Source: Micromonospora sp. MH99
GTDB taxonomy: Bacteria > Actinomycetota > Actinomycetes > Mycobacteriales > Micromonosporaceae
Length of the DNA: 58,498 nucleotides
Direction of reading: 5' to 3'
Assembly (NCBI RefSeq): GCF_021442385.1
Contig: NZ_MUZA01000038.1
Location: forward strand, 1-58,498
Shown: one piece after another, positions 44,845-53,377 of the stretch
Numbering within the stretch: position 1 is the stretch's first letter
Layout of the letters: each line of letters begins with the position of its first letter
Program-made: the position numbers and the translations under genes
The notes under the pieces: generated by a model
The model's database searches: none
The model's input: only the letters and a program-made list of their open reading frames with translations
Told to the model about the DNA's origin: nothing

Positions 44845-45470
44845 CCCGGCTGATCGTCTGGCGGCACGGCAACACCGACTGGAACGCCGCCAACCGCGTC
44901 CAGGGGCAGACCGACGTACCCCTCAACGAGCTGGGCCGCGACCAGGCCCGCGCCGCCGCGCCGCTGCTCGCGTCGCTGCGTCCGGACGCCATCGTGTCCA
45001 GCGACCTGAGCCGCGCCGCGGAGACCGCGGCGGCGTTAGCCGCGCTGACCGGGCTGCCGGTCCGCACCGACGCCCGGTTGCGCGAGCGGCACTTCGGCAA
45101 GTGGCAGGGCCTGCACCTCACCGAGGTCGCCGAGCGCTTCCCCGCCGAGTACGCCCGCTGGCGGGCTGGCGACCCGGCCCCGGGAGCGGACCTGGAGCCG
45201 CTGCACGACCTCGGCGAGCGGGTCGCCGCGGCGTTCCTGGCGGCGGCCGACGTGACCCCCGGCGGGACCGTGGTCCTCGCCACCCACGGCGGCGGCTCCC
45301 GCCAGGGCATCGGCCACCTGCTCGGCTGGCCCACCGACGTGCTGCGCACCATCGGCTCGCTGGCCAACTGCCACTGGTCCGAGCTGCGGCACGACGACGT
45401 TCGAGGCTGGCAGCTGCGGGGGCACAACGTCGGCCTGGTCACCGCCCCGGCCGTCGTCGACGCGGTCTGA
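44841..45470 (+). CDS. gpgP: Histidine phosphatase, probable glucosyl-3-phosphoglycerate phosphatase
   Basis: A 209-residue branch-1 histidine phosphatase. The catalytic RHG motif (RHGNTDWN, His9), the acid residue in the LRERHFGKWQG region and the second histidine in VVLATHGGGSR are present. The gene following rsfS in mycobacteria (Rv2419c) encodes GpgP, which makes glucosylglycerate for methylglucose lipopolysaccharide; position and length support that name, but other phosphatase substrates are possible. Translation is coupled to rsfS. Confidence 0.85.
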   Translation: MTRLIVWRHGNTDWNAANRVQGQTDVPLNELGRDQARAAAPLLASLRPDAIVSSDLSRAAETAAALAALTGLPVRTDARLRERHFGKWQGLHLTEVAERFPAEYARWRAGDPAPGADLEPLHDLGERVAAAFLAAADVTPGGTVVLATHGGGSRQGIGHLLGWPTDVLRTIGSLANCHWSELRHDDVRGWQLRGHNVGLVTAPAVVDAV

Positions 45471-45529
45471 GCGCCGTCCCCACCCGGGGTCGGCGCGCTC
45501 GCGCCTCGGCGTATCCCGTCGTGATCGGC

Positions 45530-45535
45530 TAGCGT
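45530..45535 (+). promoter_or_regulatory. -10 element for leaderless degV-type gene
   Basis: TAGCGT predicts a start at 45542, one base before the ATG at 45543. Confidence 0.5.
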
Positions 45536-45542
45536 GCCGGGC

Positions 45543-46397
45543 ATGCCCGTCGCGGTCGTCACCGACTCCACCGCCTACCTCCCGCCCGAGCTGGTGCGGC
45601 TGCACCGGCTGACCGTCGTTCCGCTGACCGTCGTGCTCAACGGCGCGGAGGGTCTGGAGGGGGTGGAGACCCAGCCCGCCGACGCCACCAGGGCGCTGCG
45701 TGAGCGGCGGGTCTCGGCCAGCACCTCCCGCCCGGCGCCCGAGCAGTTCGCCCGGACGTACCGCCGCCTCCTCGACGAGGGCGCCGACGGCGTCGTCTCG
45801 GTACACCTGTCCGCCGGCCTGTCCGGCACCGTCGAGGCGGCCCAGCTGGCCGCCGCCGACTTCGACGGTCGGGTCGAGGTCGTCGACAGCCGCTCCGCCG
45901 GCATGGGGCTCGGCTTTCCGGCCGTCGCGGCCGCCAGGGCCGCCGAGGCCGGGGCAGACCTCGCCGGTGTACGCGACGCGGCGCTCGCCGCCGTCGCCCG
46001 GACCACCGTCTGGTTCTACGTCGACACGTTGGAATTCCTCCGCCGCGGTGGCCGGATCAACGCGGCCGAGGCGCTGTTCGGCACCGCCCTGTCGGTCAAG
46101 CCGATCATGCACATGCCGGACGGGGCGATCGTGCTGCGCGAGAAGGTGCGTACCGCCATCCGGGGAGTGGCCCGCCTCGTCGACCTGGCCGTCGAGGCGG
46201 CCGGCGACGACGACGTGGACCTCGGCGTCCACCACCTGGCCGCGCCGGAACGTGCCGAGGCGCTGCTCGCCGCGCTCACCGAGCGGCTCGGCGCACGGCT
46301 GCACGACACGTACGTCTCCGAGGCCGGTGCGGTGGTCGCCGCGCACGCCGGGCCGGGACTGGCGTGCGTGGTCGTGCACCGCCGATCGGACGGCTGA
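45543..46397 (+). CDS. DegV-family fatty-acid-binding protein
   Basis: Cytoplasmic protein of 284 residues. The DegV start VAVVTDSTAYLPPEL, the conserved SRPAPEQF loop, VDSRSAGMGLGF and the C-terminal VVAAHAGPGL are typical. Members bind a fatty acid and, in some bacteria, present it to a fatty-acid kinase; no kinase gene is nearby. ATG supported by the leaderless promoter. The SDR gene follows after only four bases. Confidence 0.9.
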   Translation: MPVAVVTDSTAYLPPELVRLHRLTVVPLTVVLNGAEGLEGVETQPADATRALRERRVSASTSRPAPEQFARTYRRLLDEGADGVVSVHLSAGLSGTVEAAQLAAADFDGRVEVVDSRSAGMGLGFPAVAAARAAEAGADLAGVRDAALAAVARTTVWFYVDTLEFLRRGGRINAAEALFGTALSVKPIMHMPDGAIVLREKVRTAIRGVARLVDLAVEAAGDDDVDLGVHHLAAPERAEALLAALTERLGARLHDTYVSEAGAVVAAHAGPGLACVVVHRRSDG

Positions 46398-46401
46398 CCC
46401 G

Positions 46402-47175
46402 GTGGCCACCGCGTGCGTGGTGACAGGTGGCGGCCGTGGCATCGGCCGGGCGGTGGTGCAACGGCTGGTGACCACCGGCGTCACAGTCGTCGTCGTGGAG
46501 CGCGACGCCGAGGCGGTGGACTGGCTGGCCGGGCACCCGGCCGCCGACCGCCTGCTGCCGGTGGTCGGCGACGCCGGCGACGAGCGGGTGGCCGAGCGCG
46601 CCGCCGAGGTGGCCGAGCGCGCCGGCCGTCTCACCGGCTGGGTGAACAACGCAGCGGTCTTCCGGGACGCGGCACTGCACTCGGCGTCGGCCGACACCGT
46701 CCTGGACCTGATCGGGCTGAACCTGCGCCCGGCCGTGGTGGGCGCGGCGGTGGCGGTCCGCCGGTTTTTGGCCGCCGGCACGGGCGGGGCCATCGTGAAC
46801 GTCTCGTCGCACCAGGCCCGCCGGCCGGTGTCGGGCGCCCTGCCGTACGCCACGGCGAAGGCCGCCGTGGAGGGGCTGACCCGAGCGCTGGCAGTCGAGT
46901 ACGGGCGGCACGGCATCCGCGCGAACGCCGTCGCGCTCGGCTCGATCGCCACCGAGCGGCACGCCGAGTTCCTCGCCGCGCAGGAGCCGTCCCAGGCCGA
47001 GTGGATCGACGCCGAGCTGACCCGGCTGCATCCGGTGGGCCGGATCGGGCGCGCGGACGAGGTGGCGGAGGCGGTCGCGTACCTGCTGTCGCCGGCGGCG
47101 AGCTTCGTCAACGGGGTGACGCTGCCGGTCGACGGCGGACGAGCCGTGCTCGGCCTCGACCCGGAGGCCCGCTGA
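46402..47175 (+). CDS. Short-chain dehydrogenase/reductase
   Basis: Cytoplasmic NAD(P)-dependent oxidoreductase of 257 residues. The cofactor motif TGGGRGIG is at 8-15, NNAA at 82-85, the catalytic serine at about 136 (NVSSH), and the YATAK box gives Tyr149 and Lys153. The C-terminus (GVTLPVDGG) is standard. GTG start four bases after the degV stop, so they are co-transcribed and probably coupled. Substrate unknown. A 16-base direct repeat (TGCCGCCTCCGGGCC, 47189-47220) follows. Confidence 0.9.
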   Translation: MATACVVTGGGRGIGRAVVQRLVTTGVTVVVVERDAEAVDWLAGHPAADRLLPVVGDAGDERVAERAAEVAERAGRLTGWVNNAAVFRDAALHSASADTVLDLIGLNLRPAVVGAAVAVRRFLAAGTGGAIVNVSSHQARRPVSGALPYATAKAAVEGLTRALAVEYGRHGIRANAVALGSIATERHAEFLAAQEPSQAEWIDAELTRLHPVGRIGRADEVAEAVAYLLSPAASFVNGVTLPVDGGRAVLGLDPEAR

Positions 47176-47257
47176 CCCGGCGCGAGCGTGCCGCCTCCGG
47201 GCCATGCCGCCTCCGGGCCGTGGTGACGACCCGGAGACGGCGCGATCGGCGGCCTGA

Positions 47258-48736
47258 TCAGCTACGCAGGGCCCACTGCTGGTTCTGCTGCCCGTTGCAG
47301 GCCCAGAGGATGAGCTTCGTGCCGTTGGCGGTGGCGGCGCCGTTGGCGTCGAGGCAGAGCCCGGACTGGACGCCGGTGATGGAGCCGTTCGCGTTGACGT
47401 TCCACTGCTGGTTGGTGCCGCCATGGCAGTCCCAGATGATGACCTGGGTGCCGTTGGTGGTGCCCTGACCGTTGGCGTCGAGGCATTTGTTGCCGTACAC
47501 CTGGATCTGCTTTCCGGCGGTGTAGGTCCAGCGTTGGGCGGTGCTGTTGCTGATGCAGTCCCAGAGTTGCACCTGGGTGCCGTTGGTGGTCGTGCCGTTC
47601 GGCACGTCGACGCAGCGGCCGGACTGGGCGCCCACGACCTGGACGTTCTGCTGCGGGTTGCCGCCGCTGGCGGGGGTGTAGGCGGCAGCGGCGATGTTTG
47701 CCTGCACGGCGTCGTCGGTGGCGGCCGACGGGTAGCCGGACGTCAACACACCCTCGAAGAAGGTGCCCCGGCCGGTGATGCTGTTGTCGCCACCGATGCC
47801 GAGCAGGATCGCCCCCTCCTTCTTCATGGGGTTGTAGCCGTTGGGGCGTCGGCCGTCGAAGTACGTGGTCAGGCCGCCCGACTGTGCGTTCCCACCCCGG
47901 ATCGCCCAGTGGTTCGGCTCGCCCTTGACCATGGCGGTCACGAAGCGGTGGTTGATCGACGCGATGTTGTTGTAACCCGCGTTCACCCCCGAGAACAGGC
48001 CCCACTCCAGGTCAGCCATGATCCAGGGGCCCGCCCCTGCTCCGTAGCCCCACTGCTTGTTGGCGCCGAAGTAGACCGTCTCCATGATGGCGCGCTCGTC
48101 GGCCTGGACGTTGGTCTGCGCGTTGCCGTAGTCGAAGCAGCACCATTGGTTGTAGTGCGTGCCGTCGACGACGGCGTAGATGCCCTCGGGCTGGTCGCCG
48201 GTCGCGACGCCGTTCGTGTTGTTGTTGCGGTAGCCGGTGCCGGGCGCGATGTAGACGCCGTACGCCTTCTGGCCGCCGATGGTGACCGGTGCCGCCTTCG
48301 CGTCGGCGAGGTTGTCGTACCCGCCGGCGGCGGGGCCGGTGAAGCCGCCTGGAGGCGCCTGGGTGAGGCGGTTGTTGCGGCCGGACTGGTCGTAGATGAC
48401 CGTGATGACGCAGTTCGTGTTGGCGCAGAACGCGTCCTGGGTGGCGGCGTTGGCGACGCCCCCGGCAGTGAGCACGCCGACGTCGCGGGTGGTGTTGTCC
48501 GACGAGCGGCGGACCTGGTAGAGCGGGCCGTTGTACGCCCCGTACAGGGCTCGGGTGGTGCTGTGCGCGGCCACGCACGGCGTGCCGCCGGAGGCGTAGA
48601 TGTCGCACGGGCCGGTGCCGGCGGCGCGGGCGACGCCGGGCGTCCCGGAGACCACGTAGACGCCGGCCCCGGCGACGAGGACCAGCAGGGTCCCCGCTGC
48701 GGCCAGCAGGCGGTGCAGCCTTCTCTTCATGTCCAT
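47258..48736 (-). CDS. Secreted GH54-type alpha-L-arabinofuranosidase with ricin-type lectin domain
   Basis: Extracellular enzyme of 492 residues. A signal peptide (basic start, hydrophobic 10-30, likely cut near ARA) is followed by an arabinofuranosidase catalytic domain (about 42-345: CDIYASGGTPCVAAHSTTRA, VIYDQSGRNNRLTQAP, DGTHYNQWCCFDYGNAQT, DLEWGLFSG). A CBM13/ricin-B trefoil fills the C-terminus, with three QxW-type repeats (AQRWTY, NQQWNV, NQQWAL). It should cut arabinose side chains from plant hemicellulose. A LacI-type operator lies upstream. ATG at 48736 has GGGGAA nearby; an ATG two codons later is the alternative. Confidence 0.83.
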   Translation of the reverse strand: MDMKRRLHRLLAAAGTLLVLVAGAGVYVVSGTPGVARAAGTGPCDIYASGGTPCVAAHSTTRALYGAYNGPLYQVRRSSDNTTRDVGVLTAGGVANAATQDAFCANTNCVITVIYDQSGRNNRLTQAPPGGFTGPAAGGYDNLADAKAAPVTIGGQKAYGVYIAPGTGYRNNNTNGVATGDQPEGIYAVVDGTHYNQWCCFDYGNAQTNVQADERAIMETVYFGANKQWGYGAGAGPWIMADLEWGLFSGVNAGYNNIASINHRFVTAMVKGEPNHWAIRGGNAQSGGLTTYFDGRRPNGYNPMKKEGAILLGIGGDNSITGRGTFFEGVLTSGYPSAATDDAVQANIAAAAYTPASGGNPQQNVQVVGAQSGRCVDVPNGTTTNGTQVQLWDCISNSTAQRWTYTAGKQIQVYGNKCLDANGQGTTNGTQVIIWDCHGGTNQQWNVNANGSITGVQSGLCLDANGAATANGTKLILWACNGQQNQQWALRS

Positions 48737-48782
48737 GGATTCCCCTTGCGGTGGCGGTGGTGGTGGGGGACGGCGTCACGCA

Positions 48783-48796
48783 TGATAACGCTAACA
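48783..48796. promoter_or_regulatory. Candidate LacI-family operator of the arabinofuranosidase
   Basis: TGATAACGCTAACA is an imperfect palindrome close to the TGTTAGCGCTAACA type bound by LacI-family sugar regulators in actinomycetes. It lies about 47 bases before the ATG in an AT-rich pocket, suggesting control by arabinose or a related sugar. No regulator gene is adjacent. Confidence 0.5.
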
Positions 48797-48878
48797 TTAA
48801 CCGTCATCCATGCGTCTGTCGCTACCTCCGACGGCCAGGGGAGGCCCGGTCCTAGCAGACGCGAGCATGATCAGGGCG

Positions 48879-48906
48879 TTGTCCACAGAGGCGTCGGCTG
48901 TCCACA
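48879..48906 (+). promoter_or_regulatory. Two DnaA-box-like sites
   Basis: TTGTCCACA (48879-48887) is a perfect actinobacterial DnaA box, and CTGTCCACA (48898-48906) differs by one base. They have the same orientation and are 19 bases apart, just upstream of the comEA promoter. Confidence 0.5.
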
Positions 48907-48946
48907 GGTCGGGCCTGCGGTGACTCTCTCGTGGCGTCCGGCGTCC

Positions 48947-48952
48947 TAGCGT
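48947..48952 (+). promoter_or_regulatory. -10 element for leaderless comEA
   Basis: TAGCGT lies exactly 12 bases before the GTG at 48959, predicting a leaderless message. Confidence 0.55.
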
Positions 48953-48958
48953 CGCGGC

Positions 48959-49765
48959 GTGTCAGACGACGAGGAGACAGCGGTACGTCAGCGTCTGCGC
49001 CGGTTGACGGCCACCACGGGTGGCGCGGCGTCGCTCGCGGGGGCGCTCCCGCTCGGCGTGCCGCCACCCAGGGTCGGTGCGCCGGTGACCGACCCGGCCG
49101 CGCACGTTCCCGCCGAGCCCGACGACAGCGGCGCCCCACGGCTGCCGGGCCCGGGTGCGTTCGATCCGGGGCGGCGGGGCGTCCGCGCGTTGGCGGTCGT
49201 CGCCCTCGTGGTGGTGCTGGCCGCCGCTGGTTGGGCGTGGCGGTCCCGGCCGCACGCGGAACCGGTAACCCCGTCGGCCGGCGCGGCGGCCCCGGCCGTT
49301 TCGGCGGAGCAGGGGAGCGTGTCGCCGGCCGGTGAGCTGGTGGTGGCGGTCGCGGGCAAGGTGCGCAGGCCCGGGTTGGTGCGTCTGCCGGCCGGGGCCC
49401 GGCTCGCCGACGCCGTGCAGGCGGCCGGTGGCCCGCTACCCGGGGTCGACGTGGCGCTGCTCAACCCCGCCCGCAAGGTCACCGACGGCGAGTTGATCGT
49501 GGTCGGGGTGACGCCACCACCGGCGCCGGGGGGAGGGGCGGATCCGGCAGCCGGCGGAGCACCTGCCGCCGGCGGTCCGCTGAACCTCAACACCGCGACG
49601 CTGGCCCAGCTCGACGCCCTGCCCGGGGTGGGGCCGGTGCTCGCCCAGCGGATCCTCGCCTACCGGGATCAGCACGGCGGGTTCAAGGGCGTCGGCGATC
49701 TGCGTCAGGTGGACGGCATCGGTGACGCGCGCTACGAACAGCTCAAGGATCTGGTGACGGTGTGA
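48959..49765 (+). CDS. comEA: ComEA-like DNA-binding protein
   Basis: Membrane-anchored DNA-binding protein of 268 residues. A cytoplasmic tail of about 75 residues, one helix (76-93), a SLBB domain (ELVVAVAGKVRRPGLVRLPAGAR) and a C-terminal helix-hairpin-helix pair (LNLNTATLAQLDALPGVGP and LRQVDGIGDARYEQL) are in the normal order. In competent bacteria it receives DNA outside the membrane and passes it to ComEC. GTG set by the leaderless promoter. The stop overlaps the comEC start. Natural competence is not established for these actinomycetes, so the role here is uncertain. Confidence 0.92.
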   Translation: MSDDEETAVRQRLRRLTATTGGAASLAGALPLGVPPPRVGAPVTDPAAHVPAEPDDSGAPRLPGPGAFDPGRRGVRALAVVALVVVLAAAGWAWRSRPHAEPVTPSAGAAAPAVSAEQGSVSPAGELVVAVAGKVRRPGLVRLPAGARLADAVQAAGGPLPGVDVALLNPARKVTDGELIVVGVTPPPAPGGGADPAAGGAPAAGGPLNLNTATLAQLDALPGVGPVLAQRILAYRDQHGGFKGVGDLRQVDGIGDARYEQLKDLVTV

Positions 49766-52170
49766 GCGGCACGCATCCCACGCCGTCGAGCCACCCGGAC
49801 CCCGCCCGACCCCGGACGCCACCGCCGGATCTCCGGCTCGCCGGGCTGGCCGTGGCAGCCTGGCTCACCGCGCTTACCGGCCTGCACGTCGGCGTCCGTC
49901 CGCTCCTGCTGGTGGGCGGGACGGCGGCCGTGCTGTCGGCGTTGAGCGCCCTGCACCTGCTCGGCCGACTCGGCCACCCCCGCGCTGCCGCTCGTCGGCA
50001 CGGCTGGGTCGCCGTCGCGGTCGGCCTCGGGGTGCTCTGTGGCGCGGCGGCGACCGCCGGCCGCCTGGCCGTCCGGGACGCGCCGCCGATCCGCGTCCTG
50101 GCCGAGCAGCGCGCTCCGGTCAGCGCCGAGCTGGTTGTCCGCGATGATCCGCGCCCGATCCGATCCGCCGGCCGTCCCGGCATGCTGCTGGTGTCGAGTG
50201 AGCTGATCCGGCTGACCGGTCCGGACGGCCAGCGGATTCGGACGTCGGCGCGGCTGCTGGTCCTGGCCACCGACCCGGGCTGGCGAGGTCTGCTGCCCGG
50301 TCAGCGCGTGACAGCCGAGGGTCGCCTCGGCGTTCCGCGCGGCGGCGATCTCACCGCGGCGGTGCTCGGCGCCACCGGACCCCCCGAGCGTCATGGTGCG
50401 CCGTCCTGGGCACAGCGCGCCGCCGGCACGCTGCGCGCCGGCCTGCAACGGGCCTGCGCTCCCCTTCCCGACGCTCCGGGTGGCCTGCTTCCCGGGCTGG
50501 TGGTGGGCGACACGAGCCGCCTGTCGCCCGCCGTCGAGGAGGACTTTCGGGCGACCGGAATGACGCACCTCAATGCCGTTTCGGGCAGCAACGTCGCGAT
50601 CGTGTTGGGTGCGGTGCTGTTGTTGGCCCGCTGGGCGCGCGCCGGCCCATGGCTCGCCGGCCTGCTCTGCGGGGTGGCGCTGGTGGGGTTCGTCATCCTG
50701 GTCCGGCCGTCGCCGAGCGTCGTCCGGGCCGCCACGATGGGGGCGATCGGCCTCGTCGCACTGGCCGCCGGCCGACCTCGGGCCGCGCTGCCCGCGCTGG
50801 CCGCCGCCGTGACAGTCCTGGTGCTGGTCGACCCCGAGTTGGCCGGCGACGCCGGGTTCGCGCTGTCCGTGCTGGCCACCGGCGGTCTGCTGCTGCTCGC
50901 GCCGCGCTGGCGCGACGGGCTGCGCCGCCGGGGTGTTCCGGCCGGGCTGGCCGAAGCGTTGGCGGTGCCGGCGGCCGCCCAGGTGGCCTGCGGGCCGGTC
51001 GTCGCCGGCATCTCCGGCACGGTCAGCCTGGTGGCCGTACCGGCCAACCTGCTGGCGGTGCCGGCCATCGCGCCCGCGACGGTGCTGGGCGTGACGGCCG
51101 CCGTGCTGTCACCGCTCTGGCCGGCGGGGGCCGGATTCGTCGCGTGGCTGGCAAGCTGGCCCGCCTGGTGGCTGGTCGTCATCGCTCGCCAGGGCGCCCG
51201 CCTCCCGGCCGGCATTCTGCCCTGGCCGGGTGGCGCGTGGGGCGCCCTGCTGCTGGCCGGGCTGACCGTGGCGCTGCTGGTCGCCGCACGTCGACCGCTG
51301 GTGCGCCGGCTGGTGGCAGTCGTCGCCGTCGCGGCGCTGCTCGGCGCCCTCGGAGTCCGGCTGATCGCCACCGGCTGGCCGCCGCGCGGTTGGGTGGTGG
51401 TGGCCTGCGCGGTGGGCCAGGGTGACGCCCTGGTGCTGCCCGTCGCCCCCGGCCGGGCGGTGGTGGTCGACGCCGGCCCGGACCCGAGCGCGGTGGACGC
51501 GTGCCTGCGCCGGCTCGGCGTCCGGGAGGTGCCGCTGCTCGTGGTCAGCCACTTCCACGTCGACCACGTGGGCGGCGTGGCCGGCGTGTTCCGGGGCCGG
51601 CGGGTGACAGCCGTGCTGACCCCGCCATCGACGGACCCGGCCAGCGGCCGGGACGCGGTCCGCGCGGCGGCGATGGGCGGGCGGGCCACGCTGCTCGGCA
51701 CCACCGCCGGGGCGCTGCATCGGGTCGGCGGTGTCGACCTGCTCGTGCTCGGTCCGCCGTACCCGCTGGCCGGCACCAGGTCCGATCCGAACAACAATTC
51801 GTTGATGCTGCGGGCCACGGTCGCCGGCGTGCGGATCCTGCTGCCCGGCGACGCCGAGACCGAGGAGCAGCACGCCGTGCTGGCCCGGACGGCGGCGGAG
51901 CAGCTGAGGGCGGACGTGCTGAAGGTCGCCCACCACGGCTCGGCGTACCAGGACGACAGCTTTCTGGCCGCCGTCCGGCCGGCCGTCGCGTTGGTGCCGG
52001 TCGGCGCGGGCAACACCTACGGGCACCCGAGCCCGCCGCTTCTGGCCCGGCTCAGCAGAGGCGGCGCCCGGGTCCTGCGGACCGACACCGATGGTGACCT
52101 GGCGGCGATCCGGACCGGCGACGGGCTGGCAGTGGCCCGTCGAGGGGTGCGACCCGGGCGACCACCGTGA
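49762..52170 (+). CDS. comEC: ComEC/Rec2-family DNA-uptake channel protein
   Basis: Large integral membrane protein of 802 residues. An N-terminal OB-like DUF4131 region, the competence domain (GLLPGLVVGDTSRLSP; MTHLNAVSGSNVAIVLG) with many membrane helices, and a C-terminal metallo-beta-lactamase domain are all present. The last has His597, His599, Asp601 and His602 (HFHVDH), and later KVAHHGSAYQDD. It should carry single-stranded DNA inward. GTG overlaps the comEA stop (GTGA). The following interval before holA has no gene. Confidence 0.92.
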   Translation: MSGTHPTPSSHPDPARPRTPPPDLRLAGLAVAAWLTALTGLHVGVRPLLLVGGTAAVLSALSALHLLGRLGHPRAAARRHGWVAVAVGLGVLCGAAATAGRLAVRDAPPIRVLAEQRAPVSAELVVRDDPRPIRSAGRPGMLLVSSELIRLTGPDGQRIRTSARLLVLATDPGWRGLLPGQRVTAEGRLGVPRGGDLTAAVLGATGPPERHGAPSWAQRAAGTLRAGLQRACAPLPDAPGGLLPGLVVGDTSRLSPAVEEDFRATGMTHLNAVSGSNVAIVLGAVLLLARWARAGPWLAGLLCGVALVGFVILVRPSPSVVRAATMGAIGLVALAAGRPRAALPALAAAVTVLVLVDPELAGDAGFALSVLATGGLLLLAPRWRDGLRRRGVPAGLAEALAVPAAAQVACGPVVAGISGTVSLVAVPANLLAVPAIAPATVLGVTAAVLSPLWPAGAGFVAWLASWPAWWLVVIARQGARLPAGILPWPGGAWGALLLAGLTVALLVAARRPLVRRLVAVVAVAALLGALGVRLIATGWPPRGWVVVACAVGQGDALVLPVAPGRAVVVDAGPDPSAVDACLRRLGVREVPLLVVSHFHVDHVGGVAGVFRGRRVTAVLTPPSTDPASGRDAVRAAAMGGRATLLGTTAGALHRVGGVDLLVLGPPYPLAGTRSDPNNNSLMLRATVAGVRILLPGDAETEEQHAVLARTAAEQLRADVLKVAHHGSAYQDDSFLAAVRPAVALVPVGAGNTYGHPSPPLLARLSRGGARVLRTDTDGDLAAIRTGDGLAVARRGVRPGRPP

Positions 52171-52396
52171 GACTCGACGGCGGGCAGGCGGGCTCTGCCG
52201 TCGCGAGGTGGGCCGGTTCTGCCGTCGCGGGAGTGGGCTGGTTTTGCCGTGGAAATTGCAGCGCGGCTGATGAAATGGCGACCGTCTTGCGGATTAAATT
52301 GCGAACCGAGGTAAATGTCTGGATTTGCGCTTAGTGCGGGCTGCACCGACCGGGCGGCGAATGAGCAGGCCCGTACCCGCCGTGGGCCGTGCGAAT
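52171..52396. other. Intergenic region with an AT-richer pocket
   Basis: 226 bases with three imperfect copies of a GGGCNGGTTNTGCCGTCGCG-like segment near 52190-52245 and an AT-richer stretch (about 52250-52330). No gene, clear promoter or terminator was recognised. The AT-rich part may contain the holA promoter. Confidence 0.5.
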
Positions 52397-53377
52397 ATGG
52401 GCGACGTGACCCCCGCCAGCCTCGCCCCCATTCTGCTCGTCCTCGGCGACGAGGAGCTGCTCGCCACGCGCGCCGTGACCGAAGCTGTCGAGCGGGTCCG
52501 CAGCGTCGAGACCGAGGTGGACGTTCGCGAGTACCAGGCAGGTGCGCTCACCGTCGGTGAGATCGCCGAGATGCTCAGCCCGTCGCTGTTCGGTGGGCGG
52601 CGGCTGCTCATCCTGCGCTCCGGTCAGGACGCCCGCAAGGACCTGGTCGCCGCGCTCCTGGCGTACGCGAAGAATCCCGACCCGGACGTCCAGTTGCTGG
52701 TGCTGCACCTGGGTGGCGCCAAGGGCAAGGCGTTCGCCGACGGGCTGCGGTCGGCAGGCGCGACGGTGATCCCGGCGGCCAAGCTCAAGGGGCACCGCGA
52801 GCGGGTCGCCTTCGTCCGAGACGAGATCCGCCGGTCCGGCGGCAGGTGCACCGACGACGCCGCCGAGGCGTTGATCGCGGCGGTCGGCAACGACCTGCGC
52901 GAACTGGCCGCCGCCTGCTCCCAGCTCATCGCCGACACCGACGGGCGGATCAGCGCCGAGACGGTGGCCCGCTACTACCGGGGGCGGGTCGAGGTGACCG
53001 GCTTCACGGTGGCGGATGCCACTATGGTCGGCGATGTGCCGGCCGCCCTGGAGGCGCTGCGCTGGGCCCTGCACGTCGGTGTCGACCCGGTGCCCATCGC
53101 CGACGCCCTGGCCGACGGGGTGCGTACGGTGGCCCGGGTGGCGTCGGCCGGGCGGGGCAACCCGTACCAGCTCGCCAGCAGTCTCGGCATGCCGGCCTGG
53201 AAGATCGAGCGGGCGCAGCGGCAGGGGCGCGGCTGGACGCCGGAGGGGCTGGTCCAGGCCATGCAGGTCGCCGCCGAGTGCAACGCGGCAGTCAAGGGCG
53301 GCTCGGACGACCGGGCGTACGCCCTGGAGCGCGCGGTCTTCTCGGTGGCGGCCGCCCGGCAGGGCAGCGGCCGGTGA
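52397..53377 (+). CDS. holA: DNA polymerase III subunit delta
   Basis: Clamp-loader delta subunit (326 aa) that opens the beta sliding clamp. LILVLGDEELLATRAV-type N-terminus (ILLVLGDEELLATR), REYQAGALTVGEIAEMLSPSLFGGRRLLIL and the C-terminal helical collar domain (GDVPAALEALRWALHVGVDP) fit the family. ATG at 52397 is used; GTG at 52406 is possible. The comEA-comEC-holA order followed by rpsT and lepA is conserved in actinomycetes. The stop overlaps the next GTG. Confidence 0.93.
   Translation: MGDVTPASLAPILLVLGDEELLATRAVTEAVERVRSVETEVDVREYQAGALTVGEIAEMLSPSLFGGRRLLILRSGQDARKDLVAALLAYAKNPDPDVQLLVLHLGGAKGKAFADGLRSAGATVIPAAKLKGHRERVAFVRDEIRRSGGRCTDDAAEALIAAVGNDLRELAAACSQLIADTDGRISAETVARYYRGRVEVTGFTVADATMVGDVPAALEALRWALHVGVDPVPIADALADGVRTVARVASAGRGNPYQLASSLGMPAWKIERAQRQGRGWTPEGLVQAMQVAAECNAAVKGGSDDRAYALERAVFSVAAARQGSGR

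Noticed and set aside
48879..48906. Chromosomal origin suggested by DnaA boxes
   Set aside because: Only two boxes, and none of the usual origin neighbours (dnaA, dnaN, rpmH) is present.
49762..53377. Proof of natural competence
   Set aside because: comEA and comEC alone do not show competence; other uptake genes such as the pilus and dprA are not in the window.
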